This document shows, one piece after another, positions 1 through 11,132 of a DNA stretch of 64,000 bases (positions are counted from its first letter, which is position 1; each line of letters starts with the position of its first letter). Where the stretch lies: contig JAWKWB010000006.1 in assembly GCA_041397775.1 (NCBI GenBank), positions 372,001 through 436,000 of the forward strand. The letters run 5' to 3'. The translations under genes and the position numbers were made by a program. The notes beneath the pieces are model-generated. The model saw only the letters and a list, made by a program, of their open reading frames with translations, was not told where the DNA came from and searched no databases. The stretch comes from Ga0077555 sp041397775. GTDB taxonomy: Bacteria; Pseudomonadota; Alphaproteobacteria; Rhizobiales; Hyphomicrobiaceae.

Positions 1-2141
<2,141 letters not shown>

Positions 2142-2267
2142 GCCGCGGGCGCCAGCGTTTTCTGAAAAGCACCCCTTTTTCAACACGCTCCGTTCACCGT
2201 TGCATGTCGATCCGATTGCCACCTCACGCAAAGTTGAGCTAGAAGTCGTCTCGGCGGTGTTGTCCAT

Positions 2268-3194
2268 ATGGGGCGGGATCACGTGGCGGCGGGTTTCAGA
2301 GCGCTCATCGCGCTACTCTTCGTCTTGAGTTTCGGTTCGGCACAGGCGAGCGGATTGCGGAAGGAGAAATGTCCTTCGCGCGCTCTCGGCCGCGATTTGC
2401 CGTACTGGATCTACACGCCCGACGGCTACGACCAGAGCAACCTGAAATACCCGGTGCTGTATCTGTTGCATGGTGCGGGCGGCGACGAGAACGCCTGGGT
2501 CGACCACGGCAAGATCAAGGCGCTGGCCGACCGCATGATCGGCATGGGCGTGATGCCGCCGTCGCTGATCGTGATGCCCGGCTGCCGTGGCTGCTGGTGG
2601 GTCGATGGCGCCAAGGACAAGGCCGAAACCGCCTTCTGGAAGGATCTGCTGCCCGACGTGGGCCGGCGCTATCGTGTCATCGAGGGTCGCAAGGGCCGCG
2701 TCGTCGCCGGTTTGTCCGCGGGTGGCTATGGAACCATTCGCTTCGCCTTGAAATATCCCGATCGAATCGCCGCCGCAGCGGCGCTGAGCCCGGCCGTCTA
2801 CCATGGCGTGGTGCCGAAGGATTCCTCGGCGCGCACCCAGCCGCCGTTCCTCAATAGCCGGGGCGAGTTCGATGCCTCGGCTTGGTGGTCGCAGCACTAC
2901 ACGCGCCTCAGCGGATCCTATTTCAAGCAGGCGAACAAGGTGCCGATGTACCTGGTCTCGGGCGACGACGACCACTTCGGCATCACGTTCGAGACGGTGA
3001 CGCTGTTCAAGACGCTGTTCGAGAAGCAGCCGGGCAAGGTCGAGTTGCGCATCGTGGACGGCGACCACAACTGGGCCGTCTGGGAGAACGCGATCGAGGG
3101 CGCGATGCGCTACCTCTACCGCCATGCGGCAAAGCCCATCCCGAGCGGAGACGGCAAGGGCGCCTCGCGCGTCGCCGCCTACTACTATCCCTGA
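2268..3194 (+). CDS. Secreted alpha/beta-hydrolase esterase (esterase D / PF00756 type)
   Basis: This is a 308-residue putative periplasmic esterase. A hydrophobic signal segment (residues about 12-27, ending SAQAS) precedes an alpha/beta-hydrolase domain. The domain has LLHGAGGDE (oxyanion-hole region, residues 67-74), a nucleophile elbow GLSAGGYG with Ser150, and a candidate catalytic His267 in DGDHNW, with Asp residues near 233-235. The closest families are the enterochelin-esterase/S-formylglutathione-hydrolase-like esterases; the substrate cannot be read from the sequence. The ATG at 2268 has little Shine-Dalgarno. A GTG at 2283 is an alternative start and would leave the signal peptide intact. 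The gene stands alone and is followed by a strong hairpin. Confidence 0.8.
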   Translation: MGRDHVAAGFRALIALLFVLSFGSAQASGLRKEKCPSRALGRDLPYWIYTPDGYDQSNLKYPVLYLLHGAGGDENAWVDHGKIKALADRMIGMGVMPPSLIVMPGCRGCWWVDGAKDKAETAFWKDLLPDVGRRYRVIEGRKGRVVAGLSAGGYGTIRFALKYPDRIAAAAALSPAVYHGVVPKDSSARTQPPFLNSRGEFDASAWWSQHYTRLSGSYFKQANKVPMYLVSGDDDHFGITFETVTLFKTLFEKQPGKVELRIVDGDHNWAVWENAIEGAMRYLYRHAAKPIPSGDGKGASRVAAYYYP

Positions 3195-3223
3195 CCGAGG
3201 CCGACGCGGCCGACGGGACGACA

Positions 3224-3252
3224 AAGGCCTCGCCGGGCTGCGGCGAGGCCTT
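3224..3252. terminator. Intergenic hairpin between convergent genes
   Basis: Perfect 11-bp arms aaggcctcgcc (3224-3234) and ggcgaggcctt (3242-3252) enclose a 7-nt loop. The hairpin lies 29 bp after the esterase stop and about 75 bp downstream of the monooxygenase stop on the other strand. A bidirectional terminator is likely, although the T-run is short. Confidence 0.65.
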
Positions 3253-3328
3253 CGTCTTGTGATGCTGCGGTCTGACCGCAGGACGCCCCGGGCGGCATGG
3301 GATCGCCACGCCGCCCGTCCGGATCGGC

Positions 3329-4510
3329 TCACCAGGCCTTGGGACCGGCCTTGCCACCCTTGGCCTCGTTGTACTTCTCGATCTCCTTCATCACGGCGGC
3401 CTGCGATTCCGCGCCGGCCGTCTCGTGCTTCACCTTGGCATCGTTGTAGCTCCACTCGCGCAGGCCATTCGACATGCGCTGGAAGTGGGGATGGACGTAA
3501 CGGGCCATCAGCTCGTAGCTGCGCTTCGTGGCTTCCCAGTCCGCCCAGTTATGGGCCAGCAGGAGCACGGCGCCGAAGCCACCATTGGAACCCTTCCACA
3601 GCCGCTCGAAGTGGCGGATGCAGTCGTCCGGCGTGCCAATGCAGGCGACACCGTTCGAGGTGAGGTAATCGACGGGATCCTCGATGCCGCCGGGAATGAT
3701 CGGGAACGTCGCGACGTCCGTGAAATAGCGCGCGAAGTTGGCGAGGCCGTAGGCCATGTCGGCGCGGGCCTTCTCGCGCGTCTCGGCGACGTGCGCGAAG
3801 GTCACGATGCGCCATTTCGAGCGGCTGGTCTTCACGCCGGCCGCCTGCGCCGCCTCCTCGTGGATCGACCAGTTCTTGGCGTGCGCGGCGAGCGCCTCGT
3901 CCGACGTGCCGCCGATCGACAGCATGCCGATGCCGTATTTGCCGGAGGCCTGGGCGCCGACCGGGGAGCGTGAGCTGGCGACCGCCATCTCCATCATCGG
4001 CTGGCTGTAGGGCTTCAATTGCAGCTTGGCCTCGTTCAGCGTGAACCAGTCGGTCTGCCGCGTGACCATGCCGCCCTGCATGAGTTCCATCAGGCATTCC
4101 AGCGACTCCGACATGCGGCGGCGCTGGTCGGCAGCCTTGAGGCCGATCTTCTCGGCGTCGTAGATCAGGGAGCCCGGCCCCACGCCGAACATGGCGCGGC
4201 CGCGCGTCATGTGATCGAGCTGCATCATGCGCGAGGCGAGCGTGAAGGGGTTGTGATAGGGCAGCGACACGACGCCCGTTCCGAGCCGGATGTGACGGGT
4301 CCGTTGTGCCGCAGCCGCGATGAACATCTCGGGGCAGGCGATGATCTCGTAGCCACCCGAGTGGTGCTCGCCGATCCAGGCCTCGTGGTAATTGAGACGG
4401 TCGAGATGCTCGACCAGTTCCATGTCGCGTTCGATGGCGAGCGTGGGGTTCTCATCCAGGGCGTGGAAAGGAGCGAGAAACACTCCTGTCTTAAGATAAC
4501 GGTCTTCCAT
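3329..4510 (-). CDS. LLM-class flavin-dependent monooxygenase
   Basis: This is a bacterial luciferase-like TIM-barrel flavoprotein of 393 residues, expected to use FMNH2 and O2 to oxidise an unknown organic substrate in the cytoplasm. N-terminal features typical of the family are AWIGEHHSGGYE (the EHH region near the flavin), TRHIRLGTGVVSLPYHNPF and RGRAMFGVGPGS. The start chosen is the ATG at 4510, preceded by GGAGG nine bases upstream. The longer open frame upstream of it has no ribosome site and no family similarity. The C-terminal 60 residues are charged and Lys/Glu/Ala-rich. The neighbours do not indicate a substrate. It may equally be annotated as an alkanal monooxygenase-like protein. 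Confidence 0.85.
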   Translation of the reverse strand: MEDRYLKTGVFLAPFHALDENPTLAIERDMELVEHLDRLNYHEAWIGEHHSGGYEIIACPEMFIAAAAQRTRHIRLGTGVVSLPYHNPFTLASRMMQLDHMTRGRAMFGVGPGSLIYDAEKIGLKAADQRRRMSESLECLMELMQGGMVTRQTDWFTLNEAKLQLKPYSQPMMEMAVASSRSPVGAQASGKYGIGMLSIGGTSDEALAAHAKNWSIHEEAAQAAGVKTSRSKWRIVTFAHVAETREKARADMAYGLANFARYFTDVATFPIIPGGIEDPVDYLTSNGVACIGTPDDCIRHFERLWKGSNGGFGAVLLLAHNWADWEATKRSYELMARYVHPHFQRMSNGLREWSYNDAKVKHETAGAESQAAVMKEIEKYNEAKGGKAGPKAW

Positions 4511-4581
4511 GGGCGGCCTCCGGTTGGCTCCGTTCGAGCGGATATGCGACTTTGGTTGAAACGCTAACATCTCCGTCCCGC

Positions 4582-5583
4582 ATGAAGCTACGGCACCTTG
4601 CCGCATGTGGCGCGATTTTCTTGCTGCTGTCGGCAGCGAGCATTCCAGCGCGTGCGCGCGACTGCGCCGCGCCACCGCCGGCGGTTCGCGATATCGCCCT
4701 GCCGCGCTTTTATGGCGACGCGACCGGTTCGATCGTCGATCCGCAGCGCGCAGCAGCGCACAAGGCTGCCGTGGCGCCGCTCGACGATTTCGTCCGTCAC
4801 GTCACACAGCTCAGCGACAAGGCCGTCCTGCGCACGAAGCCGGGCGCACGGGCAGAGGCCGCGCAATGCGCGCTGGCCTGGCTGTCGGCCTGGGCCGCGG
4901 GCGGGGCGCTTCTCGGACGCATGCAGACGAAGCAGGCCGAATATCAGCGCAAGTGGGATCTCGCGGGGCTGGCGCTGGCCTATCTCGAGGTCCGCGCCTA
5001 TGCGCGCCCGGAGCAACGGCGGTCGATTTCGGGCTGGTTGAAGGAAACGGCAGATCGCGCGCGGGCCTTCTTCGACGATCCCGGCCACAAGCGGAACAAC
5101 CACTGGTACTGGATGGGATTGGCGCTCGGCGCCGTGGGGCTGGCCACCGACAGCCCGGCGCATTGGCATGCAGCACGCGCGGTCTACGACGATGCGCTCG
5201 CCGACATCGCGGCCGATGGCAGCCTGCCGCACGAGATCGCCAGGAAGGCTCGCGCCCTGCACTATCACAGCTTCGCGCTGATGCCTCTGGTGGTGCTGGC
5301 GGAGCTGGCGCAGTCGCGCGGCGAGGACTGGTATTCACGGCGCAACGGCGCCCTCCACCGGCTGGTATCGTTCACGGTCGAGGGCTTTGCCGAGCCCGCG
5401 CGCGTCGCGCGCCTCGCTGGCACCCCCCAGGAGCAGACCAGGCCCGGCGCGGGGTGGTCGTACCTCTACGCGCGGCGCTTCCCCGAGCGGCTTGCCCGCC
5501 CCCTCGCGGGTGCCTCCGACGGGCACCGCTGGCTCGGCGGCAAAGTCGATGCCCTGGCGGCGACACTTGCACCCAAGCGCTGA
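4582..5583 (+). CDS. PL5 alginate lyase family protein (periplasmic)
   Basis: This is a 333-residue exported protein with a clear signal peptide (MKLRHLAACGAIF..., cut near SIPARARD). The body resembles polysaccharide lyase family 5 (AlgL, mannuronate lyase), an (alpha/alpha) toroid. The diagnostic NNHWYW motif (about residue 172) corresponds to the catalytic NNHSYW of AlgL. It is followed by GSLPHEIARKARALHYHSFALMP, which matches the second conserved block of the family. The ATG at 4582 is chosen because it begins the signal peptide; a TTG at 4552 lies upstream in frame. No alginate biosynthesis genes are nearby, so it may degrade an environmental uronate polymer or trim a cell-envelope polymer. 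The substrate is an inference. Confidence 0.75.
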   Translation: MKLRHLAACGAIFLLLSAASIPARARDCAAPPPAVRDIALPRFYGDATGSIVDPQRAAAHKAAVAPLDDFVRHVTQLSDKAVLRTKPGARAEAAQCALAWLSAWAAGGALLGRMQTKQAEYQRKWDLAGLALAYLEVRAYARPEQRRSISGWLKETADRARAFFDDPGHKRNNHWYWMGLALGAVGLATDSPAHWHAARAVYDDALADIAADGSLPHEIARKARALHYHSFALMPLVVLAELAQSRGEDWYSRRNGALHRLVSFTVEGFAEPARVARLAGTPQEQTRPGAGWSYLYARRFPERLARPLAGASDGHRWLGGKVDALAATLAPKR

Positions 5584-5685
5584 TTCGCGCGCCCGCCTGC
5601 GTTGCGCGCTTGCGCATGGCGTGCGGAAGCCCTAACCCCTGCATAAACGCACATCCGCGCTGGATTTGACGGGACCCCCGGCCCC

Positions 5686-7086
5686 ATGCCCTTTCGAATT
5701 GCCATCATCGGCCGCCCCAACGTCGGCAAGTCGACGCTGTTCAACCGCCTGACCGGGCGGCGGACCGCCCTGGTCTCAGACATGCCCGGCCTGACGCGCG
5801 ACCGGCGCGAGGAAGAGGCCGAGATCGGCGGTCACGAGGTTCTGCTGGTCGATACGGCGGGCCTGGAGGAATCCCACAGCGGCACCATCCAGTCCCGCAT
5901 GCGCGCGCAGTCGGAGGCGGCCATCGCGGCGGCGGACACGATCGTCTTCGTCGTCGATGCACGGGCCGGCATAACGCCGTCCGACAAGGCCTTCGCCAGC
6001 ATCGTGCGCGCCTCGGGCAAGCCGGTCGTGCTCGTCGCCAACAAGTGCGAAGGCCGGGCCGGCCACGACGGGTTCTACGAGGCCTTCGCGCTCGGCTTCG
6101 GTGATCCGCTGCCGATTTCGGCCGAGCATGGCGAGGGGATCGGCGACCTGGAAGCGGAGGTCCTGCGCACTGTCGGGCTGAAATGGAAGCGGCCTGTGCG
6201 CGCCCGTACGCGCAAGGACGAGACCGCCGAAGCGGAAACGGACGGGGACGAGCCGCTCGATGCACCGGGCCCGGGCAGGCCGATCCGCGTCGCGGTGGTC
6301 GGGCGTCCCAATGCCGGCAAGTCGACGCTGGTCAACGCCATCCTGGGCGAGGAGCGCATGATCACGGGGCCGGAGCCTGGCCTGACGCGCGATTCGATCG
6401 CCACCGACCTGGACTGGAAGGGGCAGCGCATCCGCCTGTTCGACACGGCGGGGCTGAGGCGCAAGGCGCGCATCACCGAACTGGCGGAGAAGCTTTCGGC
6501 GAGCGACAGCGTGCGCGCCATCCGCTTCGCCGAGGTGGTCGTGCTGCTGATCGACGCCGAGCACCCGTTCGAGCAACAGGATCTCACGATCGGAAACATG
6601 GCCATCGAGGAAGGCCGGGCGCTCGTCATCGCGGTGAACAAGTGGGATCTCGTGGAGGACAAGCAGCAGCGGCTCAAGGACCTGCGTGAGACGGTGGAGG
6701 AGACGTTCGCCGATGCCCAGGGCGTGGCGCTGGTGACGGTGTCGGCGCTGTCGGGGCGCAATATCGACAAGCTGATGCTGGCGATCGCGAAGGCGCACGA
6801 AGTCTGGAACCGACGGGTGCCCACGGCCGCGCTCAACCGATGGCTGCAGGAAGCCATGGCGCGGCACGCGCCGCCAGCCTCGAAGGGACGGCGCATCAAG
6901 GTGCGCTTCGTCACCCAGCCCTCGAGCCGGCCGCCGACGTTCGTGGCTTTCTGCTCCCAGCCGGGCGGGCTGCCAAAGTCCTACACACGCTATCTCATCA
7001 ACAGCCTGCGGCAGGCGTTCGACCTGCCGGGCACGCCCATCCGCTTCAACCTGCGCAAGGGCGAGAACCCCTACGACAAGCGTTGA
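5686..7086 (+). CDS. der: Ribosome biogenesis GTPase Der (EngA)
   Basis: This is a tandem-GTPase needed for 50S subunit maturation, complete at 466 residues. The first G domain has its P-loop at residues 9-16 (GRPNVGKS), DTAG and NKCE. An acidic linker (DGDEPLDAPG) leads to the second G domain, with P-loop GRPNAGKS from residue 206, DTAG and NKWD. The C-terminal KH-like RNA-binding domain follows (KGRRIKVRFVTQPSSRPP). The ATG at 5686 is the only sensible start because the P-loop follows directly. It is a single housekeeping gene with no partner in the window. Confidence 0.98.
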   Translation: MPFRIAIIGRPNVGKSTLFNRLTGRRTALVSDMPGLTRDRREEEAEIGGHEVLLVDTAGLEESHSGTIQSRMRAQSEAAIAAADTIVFVVDARAGITPSDKAFASIVRASGKPVVLVANKCEGRAGHDGFYEAFALGFGDPLPISAEHGEGIGDLEAEVLRTVGLKWKRPVRARTRKDETAEAETDGDEPLDAPGPGRPIRVAVVGRPNAGKSTLVNAILGEERMITGPEPGLTRDSIATDLDWKGQRIRLFDTAGLRRKARITELAEKLSASDSVRAIRFAEVVVLLIDAEHPFEQQDLTIGNMAIEEGRALVIAVNKWDLVEDKQQRLKDLRETVEETFADAQGVALVTVSALSGRNIDKLMLAIAKAHEVWNRRVPTAALNRWLQEAMARHAPPASKGRRIKVRFVTQPSSRPPTFVAFCSQPGGLPKSYTRYLINSLRQAFDLPGTPIRFNLRKGENPYDKR

Positions 7087-7242
7087 CGCCGCTGCAGGCG
7101 ATGCGGATTGCCCAACTGGCGCGCATAGCGTGTCGCGCGGGACTCACCAGGCAAGATTCCATGCGGGATTCCGGCTGCCGGCAATTGCCGAATCGCGCTG
7201 CCGGTTAGACTCTGCCCGCAACTGGGACGTGTCTCTGGGGGG

Positions 7243-7524
7243 ATGATGATGAGCGGATCGAAATTCGTTGGCCGGGCGGCAGGCTTCGTCATCGCGCTGG
7301 CTGTGGCGGCATTCGCCACGACAGGCCCGGCAGCGGCCTATCCCGAGAAGGTGGAAAATGCCTGCCGCGCCGACTACTACCAATTCTGCCCGAACTATCA
7401 GGTGGGCACCGACTCGTTGCGCCAATGCATGGAATCGAAGTCGCGACAACTGTCGCACCTGTGCAAGCAGGCCCTGATCGATGCCGGCTATGTCGATCGC
7501 CGCCGCCTGAAGCGCGGCTATTGA
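7243..7524 (+). CDS. Small secreted cysteine-containing protein
   Basis: This is a 93-residue protein with an N-terminal signal segment (ATG ATG ATG start, hydrophobic stretch VIALAVAAFATTGPAAAYP). The mature part of about 60 residues carries four cysteines in the pattern CRADYYQFC...C...C. Small proteins of this kind with Cys-rich repeats recur in Hyphomicrobiales and have no assigned function. GGGGGG at 7237-7242 sits immediately before the start. Being exported and having paired cysteines, it is probably disulfide-bonded in the periplasm. I cannot name a function. Confidence 0.7.
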   Translation: MMMSGSKFVGRAAGFVIALAVAAFATTGPAAAYPEKVENACRADYYQFCPNYQVGTDSLRQCMESKSRQLSHLCKQALIDAGYVDRRRLKRGY

Positions 7525-7627
7525 GGCTTGCGAGGCGCTCCTATCACGGTCACCCTCGTTCCTGCAGGCGTGCGGTGGTCGCGACCGTGATGTCGGCCGA
7601 CCCAATGCCGTGTAGGGAGTGCAGGAC

Positions 7628-8101
7628 GTGAGCGAAGCCGTCGCCGAGACGAAGACGGAGGTGTGGTTCTATCACCTCGAACGGCAGCCGCTGGAAAGCG
7701 TGCTGCCATCGCTCGTGCAGCGCACGCTCGCGCGCGGGTGGCGGGCCGTCGTCCAGGCTGGAACCGCCGAGCGCCTGGAAGCGATCGACTCGCTCCTGTG
7801 GACCTTTGCCGACGACAGCTTCCTGCCCCACGGCACCGCGCGTGACGGCGATCCGGCCGAGCAGCCCGTATTCCTGACGCTTACGGAAGAAAACCCCGCA
7901 CAGGCCGCCATCCGCTTCCTGGTGGACGGGGCGACACTGTCGCGTTTCGAGGGCTATCTGCGCGTGGTTCTCATTTTCGACGGCCACGAGACAGCAGCCG
8001 TCGAGCAGGCCCGCGCGCAATGGAAGGCGGCGAAGGCCGAGGCGTGCAGCGTCACCTATTGGCAGCAAACCGCCGCCGGCGGCTGGGAACGCAAGGCCTG
8101 A
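7628..8101 (+). CDS. holC: DNA polymerase III subunit chi
   Basis: This is the clamp-loader accessory subunit that links the replicase to SSB, 157 residues long. The opening TEVWFYHLERQPLESVLPSLVQRTL and the central FLTLTEENPAQAAIRFLVDG follow the HolC family pattern, including the aromatic start strand and the leucine/valine-rich Rossmann-like core. The start is a GTG at 7628 with GGAG nine bases upstream; an in-frame GTG at 7619 is too close to that GGAG to use it. It is a single gene. In many alphaproteobacteria holC follows pepA, but that gene is not here. Confidence 0.88.
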   Translation: MSEAVAETKTEVWFYHLERQPLESVLPSLVQRTLARGWRAVVQAGTAERLEAIDSLLWTFADDSFLPHGTARDGDPAEQPVFLTLTEENPAQAAIRFLVDGATLSRFEGYLRVVLIFDGHETAAVEQARAQWKAAKAEACSVTYWQQTAAGGWERKA

Positions 8102-8389
8102 CGCGCCCGCGACCGGCTTCGTCCGGCCAGCCCGGCACCCGCGTTGTGCCCGTTTTGTGACGGCCACATGGCAACCCGGCCCCGAGTTGGGCGGTGATGC
8201 CATGCCAGGGCCGCACTCGCACCAAGAAACCCCGCTACGTCCGCAATCGGATCACACACGTGAACGTGATCGGCCGAAAGCATCAGTAGATCGTGCGACG
8301 GGGCGCGATGCGGAGCCGGGCAAGAAGACCAGTATGCCAAGGAGCTCGGCGACGTCCCGTTCCGCGCCAGGACGGAACCGGATCATCCA

Positions 8390-11011
8390 ATGGCGTTCAC
8401 TTCCGACAAGAGCACGTTGCAAGCCACGGGATCGCGCGTCGACCTGTCGTGGGACGACGGCGCGCATGACGCAGCGCCGAAGGCATCCCGCGACTGGAAG
8501 CGCACCGTCCTGCTGATCGGCCTGGGCGCGCTGTCGTGGGTGGCCACGTTCGTGGGCATGCTCGAGTTGATCGAGGCCAACATGGGCGACCTGCCGTTCG
8601 TCCACAAGGCGATCATCGGCTTTTCCGTCGCCATGCTGATGGTGATGGTCGTGTGGCTGCTCGACCAGATCTTTTCCGATACCGGCTGGATGGCGCGCAG
8701 CCTCTACGTGACCGGTTATCTGTTCCTCACGCTGATCTCGGTCGGATTCGGCTTCGGCTTCTACTGGAAGGTTCTGGAGAGCCGGTCGGAAGCCTCGCGG
8801 ACGGCGGAGGCGGCCATCGGGCAGGTGCAGACGTCGCTGCACGCCGCGGCGACACGCCTGGAGCAGTTGCAGGGCACGCTCGACAGCCTGACGACGATCT
8901 CGACCCGGAAGGCGGAAACGGAGCGCGCGAGCGGAACCTCATGCCCGAACTCACGCCCCGGCGACGGCCCGCGCCGCAAGATGCGCGACGACGATGCGGC
9001 ACGCTTCCAGTTCGCCGCCGAGTTCGTGAAGGGGCGCGCCACGCAGGTGCGGTCGGAGATCGACGGCCTCAACGGCGATCTCGCCAAGGTCGTCAGCGAC
9101 GACGCTTCGACACGGGACAAGCATTCCGGCACACGCAACGATTTCCTGCGCAATCTGGGCCGGCGCCTCGAGGCGACGGTGACGGGCTTCAATGCCTTTC
9201 GCACCGATCCGCAGCTCAAGCAGATCCGCATCGACCTCAACGATCGCGCCGACAAGGTGACGTTCCAGGATACGCGCGGGGGAACCTACACGTGCCCCGA
9301 TGCCCAGCTCTCGACGGCGCTCAAGGGCGTCGTGCGCGCCATCGACGAATTGCCCGCCATGGAAAAGCCCCGCATCGCCGCGGTCGAGGGATCGGAGGCT
9401 GTCGTGGAGGCCTTCCGGCGGCTCACCGCCACGCTCGCCGGCGCACTCACCTTCAAGATGCCGCCGAGCCCGGACGAGTTGCGCGAGTTGCAGCGGCGCG
9501 CGGTGCAGTCCGTGGAGAATGCGGCGGCGCACCAGGCCAAGGTCAATGCGCTCGCCGAACAGGCCGGCCTCGCGCGGCGCGACTACATTCCGCTCGCCAT
9601 CGCGATGTTCGTGGACCTGTGCCTCTTGCTCGTCTCCATCCGGCGCTCGGGTGACCGCATGAGCAACCTCGTCGGCAAGATGCGCGCTGCCGAGCGCGGT
9701 CCGGTGATCCAGATCCTGTCCCGCTTCAACGAAATCCATCGCGACGGCCAGATCCGCGAGAACTTCGAGGTCTTCCGGCACGTCGTCTTCGACTTCCACG
9801 GCGACTATTATGCCGCCGTGCCCCTCAATGCGCCCTACCGTCCCAATCCGCACAACGACCGGCAGCGCAGAGGCTATGGCGTGTCCGATGCCGAGGCGCT
9901 GGTTCAGGAAGCGCACCTGTTGTCGAACCTGTTCGCGAGCTTCGAGAAGGAGCGCGTCTTCACCCGCGTCTACAGTCCGTTGCTGACGACGCGGATGATC
10001 CAGAAGCGCTTGCGTCGACAGGGCAGCAAGTTCGCCAATGCCGAGGCGTTCCGCGTCTACAAGTTCCGCAATGGGGCGTGGTCGGATCTCATCCTGGGCG
10101 CCGTCATGGGGGCTGCCCGCCGCGTGGAAGGCGAAAAGCGTCGCCGGCGCATCGAGGAGAGCATCTTCAGCACCCGCGAACCCGAGCTGACGCGCGATGG
10201 CGGCGAAGCCCTGGTCGGGTTCGGTGGTCGCCAGGAGCCGTCGGCGCCGGCCGCGGCGCAATCCGCTATGCCTGCCCCAGCCCCGGCTGCAGACGCAGAC
10301 GCTGGCGTCGCAGTGGGGGCGATGCGAAATTCGGCTCCGTCGCGTGCGGCTGCGATGGAGGCACCGCCGCCCTTCATCCCGCCTCGCACGCCTTCAACCC
10401 CGGCCCGCCGCGATGCGCGTGGCCTGACCGCGCGCGGCACCGCGGCCGCGATCTACTCGATGGCGCGGCAACCAGAGGCCTGGCCCGAGCCCGCGAGCCC
10501 CGTCACGCCACTGGTGCGCGAGGAGCCGCCGCAGGCGCGCGTGGCCACGCATCATTCCACTGCCGACGCGGAAACGCGACATGCCGACACTGCGTCGCTG
10601 CCACGGACGGTTGCAGAAAACGTCATTCCCTATCCGGTCGCGAGCAAGCATCATCCCGACACTTCTGCCGAGCGCGACGACACCTCCGCCACCGCCGTGA
10701 TGGCGGCGGCTGCCCCGGAGCCGCGCGTCACGGTTTCCGCCGTGCGCGAGACGGTGACGTACAGCGTCCCCGTCAGCGAGGCTTCGCTGCCGCCCGCACT
10801 CGATCGTCTTCTCAACCAGCCTCGCGAAGATGCAGGCGCCATTGCAGAAAACCCGGCAACTCTGGATCAGGCTGTTGCCTCCGATCCGCCTGCGGCGACG
10901 CGCAGACTGCCGCCTCCGCTCCCCACGATCTCTCAGGAAGATACGCGCGCGGGCGACGAGGATCTGCGTGCCATGGCGATGCGGCTGCGGCCGGAACGGC
11001 GCGAGGAATGA
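8390..11011 (+). CDS. Uncharacterised four-helix membrane protein with large cytoplasmic tail
   Basis: This is an 873-residue protein of unknown family. Three closely spaced transmembrane helices (about residues 38-60, 79-100 and 106-130) are followed by a helical, probably coiled-coil region (about 140-185). A soluble segment of about 200 residues comes next, then a fourth helix near 397-418 (IPLAIAMFVDLCLLLVSI). After this come a conserved-looking globular segment to about residue 590 and a Pro/Ala-rich, low-complexity tail of about 280 residues. The topology (TM hairpin, coiled coil, TM, cytoplasmic domain) recalls sensor or cell-division scaffold proteins, but I recognise no catalytic motif. 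The next gene, 121 bp downstream on the same strand, is also unknown. Confidence 0.8.
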   Translation: MAFTSDKSTLQATGSRVDLSWDDGAHDAAPKASRDWKRTVLLIGLGALSWVATFVGMLELIEANMGDLPFVHKAIIGFSVAMLMVMVVWLLDQIFSDTGWMARSLYVTGYLFLTLISVGFGFGFYWKVLESRSEASRTAEAAIGQVQTSLHAAATRLEQLQGTLDSLTTISTRKAETERASGTSCPNSRPGDGPRRKMRDDDAARFQFAAEFVKGRATQVRSEIDGLNGDLAKVVSDDASTRDKHSGTRNDFLRNLGRRLEATVTGFNAFRTDPQLKQIRIDLNDRADKVTFQDTRGGTYTCPDAQLSTALKGVVRAIDELPAMEKPRIAAVEGSEAVVEAFRRLTATLAGALTFKMPPSPDELRELQRRAVQSVENAAAHQAKVNALAEQAGLARRDYIPLAIAMFVDLCLLLVSIRRSGDRMSNLVGKMRAAERGPVIQILSRFNEIHRDGQIRENFEVFRHVVFDFHGDYYAAVPLNAPYRPNPHNDRQRRGYGVSDAEALVQEAHLLSNLFASFEKERVFTRVYSPLLTTRMIQKRLRRQGSKFANAEAFRVYKFRNGAWSDLILGAVMGAARRVEGEKRRRRIEESIFSTREPELTRDGGEALVGFGGRQEPSAPAAAQSAMPAPAPAADADAGVAVGAMRNSAPSRAAAMEAPPPFIPPRTPSTPARRDARGLTARGTAAAIYSMARQPEAWPEPASPVTPLVREEPPQARVATHHSTADAETRHADTASLPRTVAENVIPYPVASKHHPDTSAERDDTSATAVMAAAAPEPRVTVSAVRETVTYSVPVSEASLPPALDRLLNQPREDAGAIAENPATLDQAVASDPPAATRRLPPPLPTISQEDTRAGDEDLRAMAMRLRPERREE

Positions 11012-11048
11012 GACGCCCCCTTCAAACCGTTTCGATCCCGGCCACGAA

Positions 11049-11064
11049 CTAAACGTTTTTTAAC
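11049..11064 (+). promoter_or_regulatory. CtrA-like box
   Basis: CTAA followed by seven bases and TTAAC matches the CtrA consensus TTAA-N7-TTAAC at all but the first base. It lies 69 bp before the start of the 201-residue gene, in a suitable promoter position. Cell-cycle regulation by CtrA is an inference from this single site. Confidence 0.4.
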
Positions 11065-11132
11065 CGCCTTGCCGCCAAATAGAGGGGTCGGCGCCGTGAG
11101 GCCGGCCAAGCCCGCGAACTGGGGAAACGAGC

